NCBI GenBank assembly: GCA_002077065.1
Contig: NAJO01000018.1
Span: 62,001-126,000, forward strand
Source: Cryoendolithus antarcticus
Lineage: Eukaryota > Ascomycota > Dothideomycetes > Cladosporiales > Cladosporiaceae
Direction: 5' to 3'
Length of the DNA stretch: 64,000 bases
How positions within the stretch are numbered: the stretch's first letter is position 1; the number at the start of each line of letters is the position of its first letter. The position numbers and the translations under genes were made by a program. The notes beneath the pieces were generated by a model, which saw only the letters and a program-made list of their open reading frames with translations, did no database searches and was not told the DNA's origin. Of this stretch, positions 55,452-64,000 are shown one piece after another.

Positions 55452-57098
55452 TTACCAGTTCCACGTCCTCGCCGCCGCCGAGAAGACCGGCGGCTTCCAC
55501 TGCAACCTCCCACTCTCAATCACCCTCTTCCCTCCCTTCCTCGCCTCCTTCTCCCTCAACCTATCCCGCTGCCCCAGCACAGCCTCCGTAAGCACGATAA
55601 CATGGCTCTTAGCATGGTATCTCAGCATATTCAAATTCTGCAGTGTATGCAGCACATCATTCGTAGTCATCGCCAACGTCTGCCCAATATCCTCAACGCT
55701 CAGCTGCGGTGTGCCAGATTCGAGAGTCTCGGCGAGCAGGTCGACGATGATTTCTTGCCAGTAGGCTCGGTAGCCTAGTAGACCAAGATCAGAGAGCGGT
55801 TTCTCGGGCGAGCCGAGCTTCTGCTCGATTTTGGACAGCTCATAAGAGAACTGAATGAGAAGTTTGCCATAGCCTTTGCGCTGGTATTGGGGTAGGGTGA
55901 GGATACAGGCGACGTTGTAGCCTTCGGAGCATTCTTTCTCTTTACTGAAGTAGCCCACGAGGTGATGGCCGTGGGGCGAGCGGACAGTCATGCAGTAGAA
56001 CAGGAAGGGATCGACGTCGTAGTAGAGGGTTTTGTGGTCTAGGAAGAGTTTCGAGAGGAGGCAGAGATTGCGGCACCAGGTTCTCTGCCGTCGGCCATCG
56101 ATCTCGAAGAAGGAGACGTTCGCGTCACGGTAGATCTCATTCCCAGGCGGGTGCTGAAGTGTGCATTTCGCGCGGTGCCGGGTGAACTGGGATAGAGCGC
56201 CGTAATAGCCAAGACAGAACTCGCAGATGAAGACGAGATCCGAGTCTGCAAACTCGGCAGGGTAGGGTGAGAAGTACCAGGGCTCGATCTCGTGGGTGCC
56301 CATTTGAATTCGCTCGAGGTTGCGAACACGCGAGATCTCGGTCTGGTTCTGCGTCATGCTGCCTCCAGTGCGGAGCTTTTCTATCTCTTCTTCGCGGGTG
56401 TAAGGAACGTGATCAGGGACAGCTTTGGCGGCTGCAGCGGCATCCTGCATGTCGACAAGATCGATCATAGACTCATCGTCAGGTTGAGGCGTAGCATCGA
56501 TATCTTCAGTCGCCACTATGGCTAATGAGGGATCGCGATTCTCCTTGCCTCCTGAGACGGACGGTCGTCGCGAGGTCTTCGCCGAAGTGTCGACAGGCGT
56601 GCCAGAAATCTCACGTTGCAGCATGCCAGACCGAGAGCGTTTGTTGCCTGCTCTGGGCTGCACGGCCAGCGAGTCGTTCTTCGAGGTTTGCTTCGCTGCT
56701 TGCTTCTGCTTCGACTTGGGCTCCGGCTTTTCTGGCGTAGGCCATTCAACTTCTTGCGAAAGATCAATTCGCTCGGCGGCAATCCATTCATCCAGACGTT
56801 TGTTGAAGTCTTCATAGTGAACGTAGAATGTCGGTTTGCCTTTCCGGGTCTGTATCGACAGGATCTCTGCCTTGCGATGTTCACCATCCTGAAGAGCGTC
56901 AACAACCTTCCTACGCTGGATCGATGCGATCAACGTACCTTCTCCACCATCGCCTTGACACCAATACTGTAGACTACGTTAGCACATGCTATTCTGGCGA
57001 TCGCAGTCGATCGATGCGTATGCTCACCTTAACGACGACAACGTCGCTACACCTGTCTCTGCTCGCGCGCCATCCGGTGCATGTTCGCGAGGCGCCAT
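55452..57098 (-). CDS. ESA1: MYST histone acetyltransferase ESA1 (Tip60-like, NuA4)
   Basis: Three exons (57098-57028, 56966-56939, 56888-55452; introns 61 and 50 bp) encode 511 residues. The second exon is 28 bp and supplies IGVKAMVEK, joining to [12 protein letters not shown] to complete the chromo-barrel domain (about 25-90), which includes [17 protein letters not shown] disordered linker follows. The MYST domain has the C2HC zinc finger ([21 protein letters not shown] region), the active-site Cys361 in ACILTLPQ, the acetyl-CoA loop [10 protein letters not shown] and the catalytic Glu395 in [11 protein letters not shown]; the 34-residue Cys-Glu spacing equals that of yeast Esa1. It acetylates histone H4 and H2A variants as the catalytic subunit of NuA4. 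The frame that opens at 56933 reads through intron 2 and lacks the real start. Confidence 0.96.
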
Positions 57099-57325
57099 GA
57101 TCGTAGCGCCTACTTGATGGTTATTGCGCTATCTTGATGAATTATGTACGAGCTCGCGCGTGTGTTGATGCAATAATTCCTACCGAGCGTCGTCGTGTCA
57201 GATTGCGCCCGGTAAGGTTGGAGACGGGGAACGCGGCGGAGCTTCACCCGGCGCATTTGTGAAAGTTCACATGCTCAAGATAAGTTTCCACATTGATCAC
57301 AATGGCAATGCTGGGGTAAGCGAGC
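57099..57325. promoter_or_regulatory. Bidirectional promoter region, ESA1 / REX4
   Basis: A 227-bp interval between divergent start codons must contain both core promoters. No named element was identified by eye. Confidence 0.4.
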
Positions 57326-58459
57326 ATGGCTGGACCTGAGCATTCCAGTAACTGGAATATCTTGAAGGCCAGACTCGAAGCTGGGAAGAACGCGGAGGCG
57401 AAGATCATTGGAGGCGTGAAGCGAAAGCGGCCTACAGACGCGAAATTCGAGAGATCCAGGCCATACAGCAAAGGACCAAAGGCGACCGGCGACAACAGCA
57501 TCCCCCTCACCAAACGGCGTAAGATGGGCAGCTACATCTCTTCCACATCAGCACCAGCACCAGCTGAACGCCACGCCACGCTCGCCAAAGACCACGACAT
57601 CGACCCCTCCGACATCCACGCAGCATTTGACCGCTCCCCTGCCTGGAACGCGAAAGTCCTGGCCAACGATGCGTACAACGACGAGATCAATGCTGGTCTT
57701 CATCCCACGAACAAACCTGGCAAGTATCTCTCCCTCGATTGCGAAATGGTCGGCACCGGTCCGCCACCCCACGCAGACCATCTCCTAGCCCGGGTCTCCC
57801 TGGTGAACTACCACGGCCAGCAGATCTTCGATTCCTACGTTCAGACTCCAGTAGGCTCAAAAGTGGCAGACTACCGCACGTCAGTCTCCGGCATACGGCC
57901 ACACCACCTCCTCCCAGGCACAGCGCGACCATTCGCAGAAGTGCAGCTCACCATCTCCGACCTCCTCGAAACACGGATACTAGTCGGCCACGCACTAAAG
58001 AAAGACTTGGAGGTGCTGGAGCTCAAGCACCGCCCGCGGGACGTGAGGGACACGAGTCGCTACTCGGGCTACAGGATTGAGAGTAAAGGCAAGCCGCCTG
58101 CGCTGAGGAAGCTCGCGGCTAGTGAGCTGGGCTGGAAGATTCAGGAGGGTGAGCATAGCAGTATTGAGGATGCGAGAGCAGCTATGGGATTGTTTCGGAA
58201 GAGTAAGGGGGAGATTGAGGGGGAGGTTGTGAGGAAGTATGGGAAGGGTGGTCCGGGTGGAAGGAAGAAGAAGGATGGGGAGGGTAAGGCAGGTGCTGCG
58301 GAGCTAGGAGAGGATGATGAGGATGAAGAGGACGACGATGAAGAGGGGGATGAGGAGCTGGAGACGCTTGATGGTGAGGATGACGACGCTACCAGTAAGC
58401 CCGGGCCAGCGCAGGTGAAGAAGAAGCGGAAAAAGAAGAAGAACACAAGGAGGAAGTAA
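57326..58459 (+). CDS. REX4: RNA exonuclease 4 (DEDDh 3'-5' exonuclease)
   Basis: A single exon of 377 residues. The exonuclease domain spans about residues 133-295. Catalytic residues are visible: Asp138 and Glu140 in LSLDCEMVG, Asp227 in VGHALKKDLEVL, and His277 with Asp282 in EHSSIEDARAAM. The basic N-terminus (VKRKRP, TKRRKMG) suggests nucleolar or nuclear targeting. The C-terminal about 80 residues are low-complexity: Gly/Lys, then a Glu/Asp run, then a Lys-rich end. In yeast, Rex4 acts in pre-rRNA processing (ITS1). The stop faces the CFA-synthase-like gene tail to tail, about 220 bp away. Confidence 0.93.
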   Translation: MAGPEHSSNWNILKARLEAGKNAEAKIIGGVKRKRPTDAKFERSRPYSKGPKATGDNSIPLTKRRKMGSYISSTSAPAPAERHATLAKDHDIDPSDIHAAFDRSPAWNAKVLANDAYNDEINAGLHPTNKPGKYLSLDCEMVGTGPPPHADHLLARVSLVNYHGQQIFDSYVQTPVGSKVADYRTSVSGIRPHHLLPGTARPFAEVQLTISDLLETRILVGHALKKDLEVLELKHRPRDVRDTSRYSGYRIESKGKPPALRKLAASELGWKIQEGEHSSIEDARAAMGLFRKSKGEIEGEVVRKYGKGGPGGRKKKDGEGKAGAAELGEDDEDEEDDDEEGDEELETLDGEDDDATSKPGPAQVKKKRKKKKNTRRK

Positions 58460-58680
58460 GCCGCGGTTTGCAAGAAGAAAGCTTTCTATCGTCTATGTAC
58501 AAGCCTCCTTCCAGGCTCCCCCGCAAGAAGTGTACATCTCATCTATCACCAAGCCACCCTTTCAAATGCCGCTTCAAACGCGTAACCCAGAAACCCAACG
58601 CCCACCGCTAAAGTCGCAGCATCCAACCCCGCCATCATTATCCGAAGTCGTCACAACCCTACTTTTCGTTCCATCGAACT

Positions 58681-60111
58681 CTACAACGGCACATCTTCCA
58701 TCATCTCCACTCCACCTTCCCTTCCAACAGTCAAGATGACATCTCCCAGCGTCTTCGTCGCAAACCCAGCCTCACAGTACGAGAAGTAGTACTCCCACTT
58801 CCGCCTGAAAAGATCGACATCCTCCTCACTCATACCCTTGCCCTTTCGGTCCCCCTCATGCTCTTTCAACAATGCGGGCCGGATCTTCGCAGGGAACGAC
58901 TGCATGAAGTTCTGCCTCCACACTCGTAACGTCTTCGCGTAATGCGGGCCGATATTCTCTACGCTCTCTGGGATCAGACGAGGTGAGGCGGTCGGCGTAG
59001 CCGAGGAACCAGATCGGATTGACGTGAGAAGTTGGGTGAGGGTGGGGAGATGGCCGCCGGGAAAGATGTATCGTCGGATGAAGTCGTCGCTGTCGCGGTA
59101 GCCGGCGTAGCGAGACTCGGGCATGGTGATGCATTGGAAGACCGCAATGCCGCCTTCTTGCTTAAGCAGGCTGTCGACGCAGCGGAAGTACGTTTCGAGG
59201 TATTCCGCACCAACGGCTTCGAGCATTTCTATGCTGACGACTTTGTCGTACTTTTGTGCCTCAGTGGTAGGGACTGGGAGGGAGCGGTAGTCGCAGAGGA
59301 GGACGCGAATCTGGTCCTGCAGACCTGCGGCGCGGATCCGCGTTTCTGCTAAAGCTTTCTGCTCAACGCTGAGAGTGAGGGAAGTCACGCGACAGCCGGT
59401 TGTGCTTGCGGCAAGGATCGCGAATGATCCCCAGCCCGTGCCGATCTCGAGGACGTGGTCGGTCGATTTTATCTTGCCGTTCGTAATGAAGCGGCGCAGT
59501 TTGCGGTATTGCGCTTGTTCGAGCGTTTCTTGACTGCTGTGAGGGTCGCTTCGCGGGAGCCAAATGGCAGAGCTGTAGGTCATGTCGGGAGAGAGGAAAG
59601 CGGCGAACATTTCGTTGCTGATGTCGTAGTGCGCCGAGATGTTCAGGCGGGCATTGGTGAGAGTGTTGGTCTTGCGGATCAGACCTGTGAGTTTACCGGC
59701 GAGGTTTGAGGTGAAAGTCGAGCCATTTGAGAGGTGGCTGCGATTTTGGATGAACAGCTTGAAGAAAGCTGTAATGTCTGGGCAGGCGACTTCGCCGAGC
59801 ATGTAGCTTTCTGCGAAGCCCATGTCTGCGAAGAGCAGCAGGCGAATCCAGAAGAGGTCATTGAGGACTTTCAGCTCGGCGTGTGGGATCGTGTAGACCG
59901 TCTTCTCAGTCTCGACTTCGGCGCGCCTCGGACTGCCGCAGATCGTGACGCTGCCATCTGTGTCCTGTATTATGAGCGATCCGATTTGTATTCTTCGGAG
60001 TAGCGATAGTATGCTCCCTCGCGAGATGGTGAGTAGTGGAGGGAGAGCGTACGATCCAGCGTACGCGGCGACTGAGTTGACTCGACTGGTGACAGGTGTG
60101 AGGACGCCCAT
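58681..60111 (-). CDS. Cyclopropane-fatty-acyl-phospholipid synthase-like methyltransferase
   Basis: A single exon of 476 residues from ATG 60111; the frame extends upstream to a TTG at 60153 but no earlier ATG fits. The N-terminal region resembles the lipid-binding part of CFA synthases (SAHYDISNEMFAAFLSPDMTYSSAIW). The SAM-binding motif is VLEIGTGWGSFAIL, followed by VTSLTLSVEQKALAETRI and VVSIEMLEAVGAEYLETYF, which holds the acidic/bicarbonate-site region of the family. The enzyme should transfer a methylene from S-adenosylmethionine to a double bond of a phospholipid acyl chain or methylate a related lipid. Fungal members also include sphingolipid C9-methyltransferases, but those carry N-terminal membrane spans, which are weak here; the shorter form argues for CFA type. 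Confidence 0.9.
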   Translation of the reverse strand: MGVLTPVTSRVNSVAAYAGSYALPPLLTISRGSILSLLRRIQIGSLIIQDTDGSVTICGSPRRAEVETEKTVYTIPHAELKVLNDLFWIRLLLFADMGFAESYMLGEVACPDITAFFKLFIQNRSHLSNGSTFTSNLAGKLTGLIRKTNTLTNARLNISAHYDISNEMFAAFLSPDMTYSSAIWLPRSDPHSSQETLEQAQYRKLRRFITNGKIKSTDHVLEIGTGWGSFAILAASTTGCRVTSLTLSVEQKALAETRIRAAGLQDQIRVLLCDYRSLPVPTTEAQKYDKVVSIEMLEAVGAEYLETYFRCVDSLLKQEGGIAVFQCITMPESRYAGYRDSDDFIRRYIFPGGHLPTLTQLLTSIRSGSSATPTASPRLIPESVENIGPHYAKTLRVWRQNFMQSFPAKIRPALLKEHEGDRKGKGMSEEDVDLFRRKWEYYFSYCEAGFATKTLGDVILTVGREGGVEMMEDVPL

Positions 60112-61026
60112 GATGCCTGTAGATATGGAAGGCACTCGCGGGGACGCTGACAACGCGCAAGAACCGCTGAAAGTGACAGACGAGACTCAATTACCTCTTG
60201 GTCGCACAATGGCATGATTGGCAAGACATGACGGAGCTCTCAAGAAACATACTCGCAATGGTGGGGCTAGATCTCGCATACGCGGACGCTACCCCGAAAG
60301 GGCAGATTCGCATCTCGCTGCACGGAAAGACTCGTGCACCGGTACGGCCAGCGTTGAGCGGATGTCCGCCAGAGGCCGGCGCATTCGCGAGGCGGTGGAG
60401 AATGGCAATTTAGTTAATTGCGGAGCTGTTTGTTGACGAGCCTGCGTCATTATCGGCCGGGATAGGCATGGGTGCATTGCCGGGACTCGTTAGCTTCTGC
60501 GAGGGCGAGTGGGAAGGATCGCGAGTGCTGGTCGCGATACATACATGCGCTGATAGGGGATGGGGCGCATAAATGCGGCCCTGGGGTACTCAATTCATAA
60601 GAATCCGGGTGTAGATATCACGCACGTTACTTGTGGATTCGGTACTTCGTTCCGTCGAGTCGGCCTGAGCGTGCCTGCCAAGCATCTCAGGCCATTGGTG
60701 CATTTACCCCGCCATTCATCGAGAATTCGCGACGAGGGGCTCCTTCCGATAGCGATCTCGAATGCTGGTGTGCGCCGAACAATCACCAGACGTGAGGAAG
60801 GAGCGGATCATGACTGATGATGGTCGTCGTCGAGTCATGTCTGCAATGATTGCTCCCATCTGATGTGTGTTCAGACGGTATGGGCGCTACACTCGAAGCT
60901 CGGACCCCAACGCGTCCGAACGCGTCTTTCTGCAAAGTGCTTCTTCCTGATGAGATGACAGACTGCATCAGGACGATCACATAGCAGCGACATCCTGCGT
61001 TCGTTCAGTACTACTAATCAGCAATC
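60112..61026. other. Divergent intergenic region, no gene seen
   Basis: About 0.9 kb between the CFA-synthase-like start (-) and the RNase H2C start (+). Small frames are present without support. A possible upstream start for the methyltransferase (ATG at about 60216) does not join in phase through the visible GTAATT...TTTCAG pair. Confidence 0.35.
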
Positions 61027-61550
61027 ATGCTAGCTATCAGCAGCACCTCCGCGCCGAAGTCTCTCACCCCCAACATCCTTCCCTGCTCCATCAAACACAG
61101 CGGTCCCGTCGGCATCACCAAGCAGTATTGGAGTCCTACATCCTCGTCCAACGGCACCAGCACAGCCTACTTTCGCGGTCACAAGCTTCGAGGCAGGATT
61201 GCGAAGCTCCCAGCGGGCTACGAGGGCGTACTGCTGGAGAAGACAGAGAGGCAGATTGTTGCGAAGCCAGCTGCACCGACCTTTGATGAGAATGGTGAAC
61301 CGGACGAGGCCGCGATAGTATCGGACGTCGAAATGAAGGTGATGGATCGGAAAGGCAGCTTCGAAGAGGTCGTGGTCTGGGGTCATGATGCATTGCCGGA
61401 GGATGGAGACGAGTTCGTGAAGGGATTGGGGGAATGGATGGGCTTTGCTGGAGCTGTACGGCTTCCTATGCCGAGTTTCATGGCGCTGTACGCTGATGTT
61501 CTTGACAGATACATACATACGACGATGTCGAGTCTGACGCACCTAGCTGA
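61027..61550 (+). CDS. Ribonuclease H2 subunit C
   Basis: Two exons (61027-61455, 61509-61550; intron 53 bp) encode 156 residues. The N-terminus has NILPCSIKHSGPVG, the family start, followed by YFRGHKLRGRIAKLPAGYEGVLLEK, which is the core of fungal Rnh203/RNASEH2C. The C-terminal helix WMGFAGA continues across the junction into IHTYDD, matching the end of the family; the last exon is 42 bp. RNase H2C is a non-catalytic subunit needed for the enzyme that removes ribonucleotides and RNA:DNA hybrids in the nucleus. The long frame to 61878 reads through the intron and is not the protein. Confidence 0.87.
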
Positions 61551-61976
61551 GCAGCGCTGCCGCGAGCCTCTTAGGGCCTACGCGGCCTTTCCACCTAGAC
61601 ACTCCCTCGCGCAGCACACGGCCCTTCAGCAACGGCTATCTCAGACGCACAGTAATCCACGGGACAGCTCCTCGGAGTTTTGGATCCCGTCGCATCCACC
61701 GTGCAGACCAAAAAAGGTGGTCAACGCGTCTACCATCCGCGAACCTGCGCGTTTGGTGTGGCTCTCGAACACTCGTTCGAATATGCAGGAGCTCATGTCC
61801 CTACGCAAGGGGCAGGAGAACGACGTTCCGCCAATGGCTGTCGCGAGGTGGCTCCACCATTCGACTACCACAGCATAGCGTCCAGTCCGGGGCGTTCTTC
61901 GAAGGTAGCGGTCTAGTCGCACAAGGACGTGCGAAGAAGGCAGACAATCATGCCGCACAAGTACTGCAGCGCGCAT
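61551..61976. other. Convergent 3' region
   Basis: 426 bp between the stop codons of two convergent genes. Nothing supported except the expected 3' UTRs. Confidence 0.4.
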
Positions 61977-62606
61977 TCAATCTACGCTGTCTTCCACCTT
62001 GATTCCCGGTTCCGTCTTCACCTCCTCCTTGATCTTCTCCTCAGCCTCCGCCTTCACGCCCTTATGGCTCTTGTCCCACTCTTTCTGCTCCTTCTGGAAA
62101 GTCTTCCTCAATTCCACGTATCGCTCATCAGCGGCGCACTCTCGCCACAGCAACCGGAAAACCCCCGCCGCCTTCGCCTTCTCCTCCATCCCCTCATGCC
62201 CCTCACTCCTCGGCAACTCCTTCCTCCCGCCTCCCTCCTTCTTAACCTCCCTCTCACTCCGGTCATACTTCTTCCCTCCCTTATGATTTGCATACCGCCT
62301 CGCGCGCGTATACCCCATCTGAATGAACTTCCGCGCCATGTCCGCGCCCACGAAGTCACCTCGCGAGATGTAGAAGTCGAAGGCGGACTTTAGGGCTATG
62401 GAGGAGGTGGTGGCTATGGGGACTGTGCGGAAGCGCCAGAGGGGTAGGAGGAAGGATTTGTAGGGTTCGAAGGAGAGGACGCCTACTTCGCCGCGGGCTA
62501 TGCGATAGGACATGCGCAAGGGCGTGGAGGTGAGGGAGGGGGTTGGAAGGGGTTCAGAGGAGACGGGAGGTGAGGGCGACTTGATTTGACCCTTACTTGG
62601 TGGCAT
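61977..62606 (-). CDS. DUF4385 family protein
   Basis: A single exon of 209 residues from ATG 62606 (ACAATGCC context); the frame is open another 15 codons upstream. The core reads MSYRIARGEVGVLSFEPYKS, LLPLWRFRT, GDFVGADMARKFIQMGYTRA and RRYANHKGGKKYDR, characteristic of the DUF4385 family (also present in bacteria and some phages). The C-terminus is Lys/Glu-rich and disordered. The family has no established biochemical function. The conserved Arg/Lys/His residues suggest nucleic-acid or phosphate contacts; that is inference. Confidence 0.85.
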   Translation of the reverse strand: MPPSKGQIKSPSPPVSSEPLPTPSLTSTPLRMSYRIARGEVGVLSFEPYKSFLLPLWRFRTVPIATTSSIALKSAFDFYISRGDFVGADMARKFIQMGYTRARRYANHKGGKKYDRSEREVKKEGGGRKELPRSEGHEGMEEKAKAAGVFRLLWRECAADERYVELRKTFQKEQKEWDKSHKGVKAEAEEKIKEEVKTEPGIKVEDSVD

Positions 62607-63109
62607 TGTATAGCTTTTGAGGTGGTAGATTGGACTTAGAAGGCTGTCCATGCAACCTTGGACTGAACGCGTGAATGGGGGAGACGCGCTGGCTACGTCA
62701 CTTGTTCTGGGAGTTTGGATTTGTGGGGATGGAGTTCGTTGTTCGAGCCTCCCTTTCCATCCGTTCTACACCATTGATAACATGATATTCGCATACCTCG
62801 GGTCCGAATTCACGCTGCGACTGCCAGGAGACACAGTTGACGACAGCGAAGACAAGATCTTCACGGCGCCTGACGCCATACCTGGCGAATGGATGTACAG
62901 TCCGATCTTCAAGATGGAAGATCAGCTTCACGGGATGCGAGATGACTGGACCAAGTGACAACAGCCTTCGTATGCTACACCCTGTTGCCAGCGGACTTGC
63001 TGCCAGCTGACTCCTTGGGCGTACCTGAATGCGCCCGAATTGCACCCCTCAAGTCTTATCACTCGCTCTCCCTGATCCATTCATGGTTGCTGCGAGCCGT
63101 CAGGATGTC
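62607..63109. other. Intergenic region, no confident gene
   Basis: A short plus-strand frame ending at 62958 (with an internal ATG at about 62781) could encode a small protein of about 59 residues, but nothing supports it. No RNA gene or repeat was recognised. Confidence 0.35.
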
Positions 63110-63693
63110 CTACTCTGGACTACTGTCGCGGCGTGCAGTCGGCTCCGCTGCGACGGCAGGGTCAGGGCTGACCTCAAAAGTGCGCTTACGCTCGATGACT
63201 CTAGGACGGAATGCCGGCTCTGCTTGGAGGGTGTTCGCACGCACGGACTCTGCAGCCGTGGGCTGTGCGGATGAGGTCTTCATCAGCTCGTGCGCCTTTG
63301 CGCCCACGTGGCCGTCTTGCCAGGCTTCAGCGATGCAGGGTCCTCCTCAAATGTCTTGTACGAGCTGTCGTGCAGGCGTCGGCAAAGCGCAGATGGCGGG
63401 GGGAGGTCGCTTCCGCATACTCTGGGTTTACCTTAAGGTCTTGAACGCTCTGCACCAGCTTCACCATCGGCGCCATGAGTCTTGCAATCTCGTCAGCCCC
63501 CGTACCGTGAACCTCCAGCACCTGGAAAGCATGTCAGTTGTTGCTTGAGTGAGTGACTGATAGGGGCATAGGAAAGCAATACCTCCTCCATGGACTTCAT
63601 CGTCTCCCGGGCACGCGCAATTTGCTCTGTCGCATGCATGCCCGCACTCATGGCGCGCATTGCCTCGAAGGTGGCGCGGTCTAGATGGGGCAA
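63110..63693 (-). CDS. Unresolved small helical protein gene at the right edge
   Basis: A minus-strand exon ending at 63583 (PHLDRATFEAMRAMSAG; IARARETMKSMEE) joins in phase 0 through a clear 61-bp intron (63582-63522) to VLEVHGTGADEIARLMAPMV and VKLVQSVQDLK. Composition and spacing suggest an alpha-helical, coiled-coil-like protein. After VQDLK the model is unclear: reading on gives a stop at 63327; splicing from GTAAAC to CACGACAG gives a stop after five residues; a further frame down to 63110 (AHELMKTSSAQPTAAES) also looks protein-like. The first exon is not found; MFWGESVVLDKAALRKI at 63802 is in another frame but could be the start. I do not recognise the family. Confidence 0.35.
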
Positions 63694-63802
63694 GCAAGGG
63701 TCTTATAGCGCACGGTTCACGGTTGGCGTAAGTGCATCTCAAGCGATGTCTTATCTTTCGAAGAGCTGCCTTATCTAATACCACTGATTCTCCCCAAAAC
63801 AT

Positions 63803-64000
63803 GTAAATTTCCGTGCGTTCTCTCTACTAAGAAAGATAGCATCTGCGCACTTCTTGAGCACTGGATTGAAGTGAGTACACGTCTAGAAAAGTCTCGTAAA
63901 GCGAGCAGGGTTGTCCTTGAGACGCGTATCATCGATTGTTTCCTGGTCTGGCTCCTTATGGATGAGATGGCAATGGAATACCCGTTTCCATTCGCACCAT
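63803..64000. other. Right-edge sequence, no gene seen
   Basis: Fewer than 200 bp, probably upstream of the unresolved minus-strand gene. Confidence 0.3.

Noticed and set aside
61509..61878. Long C-terminal continuation of the RNase H2C frame
   Set aside because: Reading through the intron adds more than 120 unrelated residues; splicing gives the family-typical end.
62650..62958. 102-codon plus-strand frame with a small acidic end
   Set aside because: No homology recognised and no promoter or splice evidence; kept only as a possibility in the intergenic note.
1..64000. CRISPR array, prophage, rRNA or complete transposable element
   Set aside because: No regularly spaced repeats, phage-like genes, rRNA sequence or transposase/reverse-transcriptase frames were recognised; the window is a typical fungal nuclear region.

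Overview
The window is chromosomal DNA from a filamentous ascomycete, most likely a Dothideomycete of the Mycosphaerella/Capnodiales type. This is inferred from the gene set, the balanced base composition, and introns of about 46-67 bp with GT...AG ends and CTNAC/CTAAC-like branch sites; no marker fixes the species. Genes lie on both strands, about one per 2.5 kb, without operons. No transposon, CRISPR array, rRNA or integrated virus is recognisable.

Layout, left to right: a large disordered protein (594-3224, -); a secreted GH3 beta-glucosidase (4520-7088, -); an ammonium transporter (8797-10381, -); a Golgi-type glycosyltransferase (11161-12402, -); the 2552-residue morphogenesis scaffold PAG1/TAO3/Furry (12706-20541, -); a tandem-RRM RNA-binding protein (21633-23531, -); NADPH-cytochrome P450 reductase (26009-28146, -); an unknown acidic protein (28986-30563, -); a Ulp1-type SUMO protease (31037-32857, +); splicing factor SYF1 (33583-36155, +); V-ATPase subunit D (36740-37590, +); an MFS transporter (37689-39176, -); a U1A/U2B''-type snRNP protein (39625-40522, -); tubulin cofactor D (41446-45077, -) head to head with DNA polymerase delta subunit POL32 (45270-46786, +).

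From 47562 to 54322 lies the least ordinary part: three tandem, same-strand copies of an unrecognised gene family. Copy 1 is intact. Copies 2 and 3 keep the same C-terminal domain and the same phase-2 intron but carry in-frame stops. A tRNA-Gln gene with a 13-nt intron follows (54949-55033). The right part returns to housekeeping genes: MYST acetyltransferase ESA1 (55452-57098, -) head to head with exonuclease REX4 (57326-58459, +), a cyclopropane-fatty-acid synthase-like methyltransferase (58681-60111, -), RNase H2 subunit C (61027-61550, +), a DUF4385 protein (61977-62606, -) and an unresolved minus-strand gene at the edge.

The housekeeping genes fall into themes: RNA processing (SYF1, U1A-like, RRM protein), genome maintenance and chromatin (POL32, RNase H2C, ESA1), cytoskeleton and polarity (PAG1, cofactor D), and membrane or nutrient functions (MEP, V-ATPase D, CPR, MFS, GH3). 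Several genes begin with very short exons (4, 12 and possibly 7 nt internal), which single-ORF gene finding would miss. All exon joins were read by eye from splice consensus, frame and family fit; none is transcript-verified.
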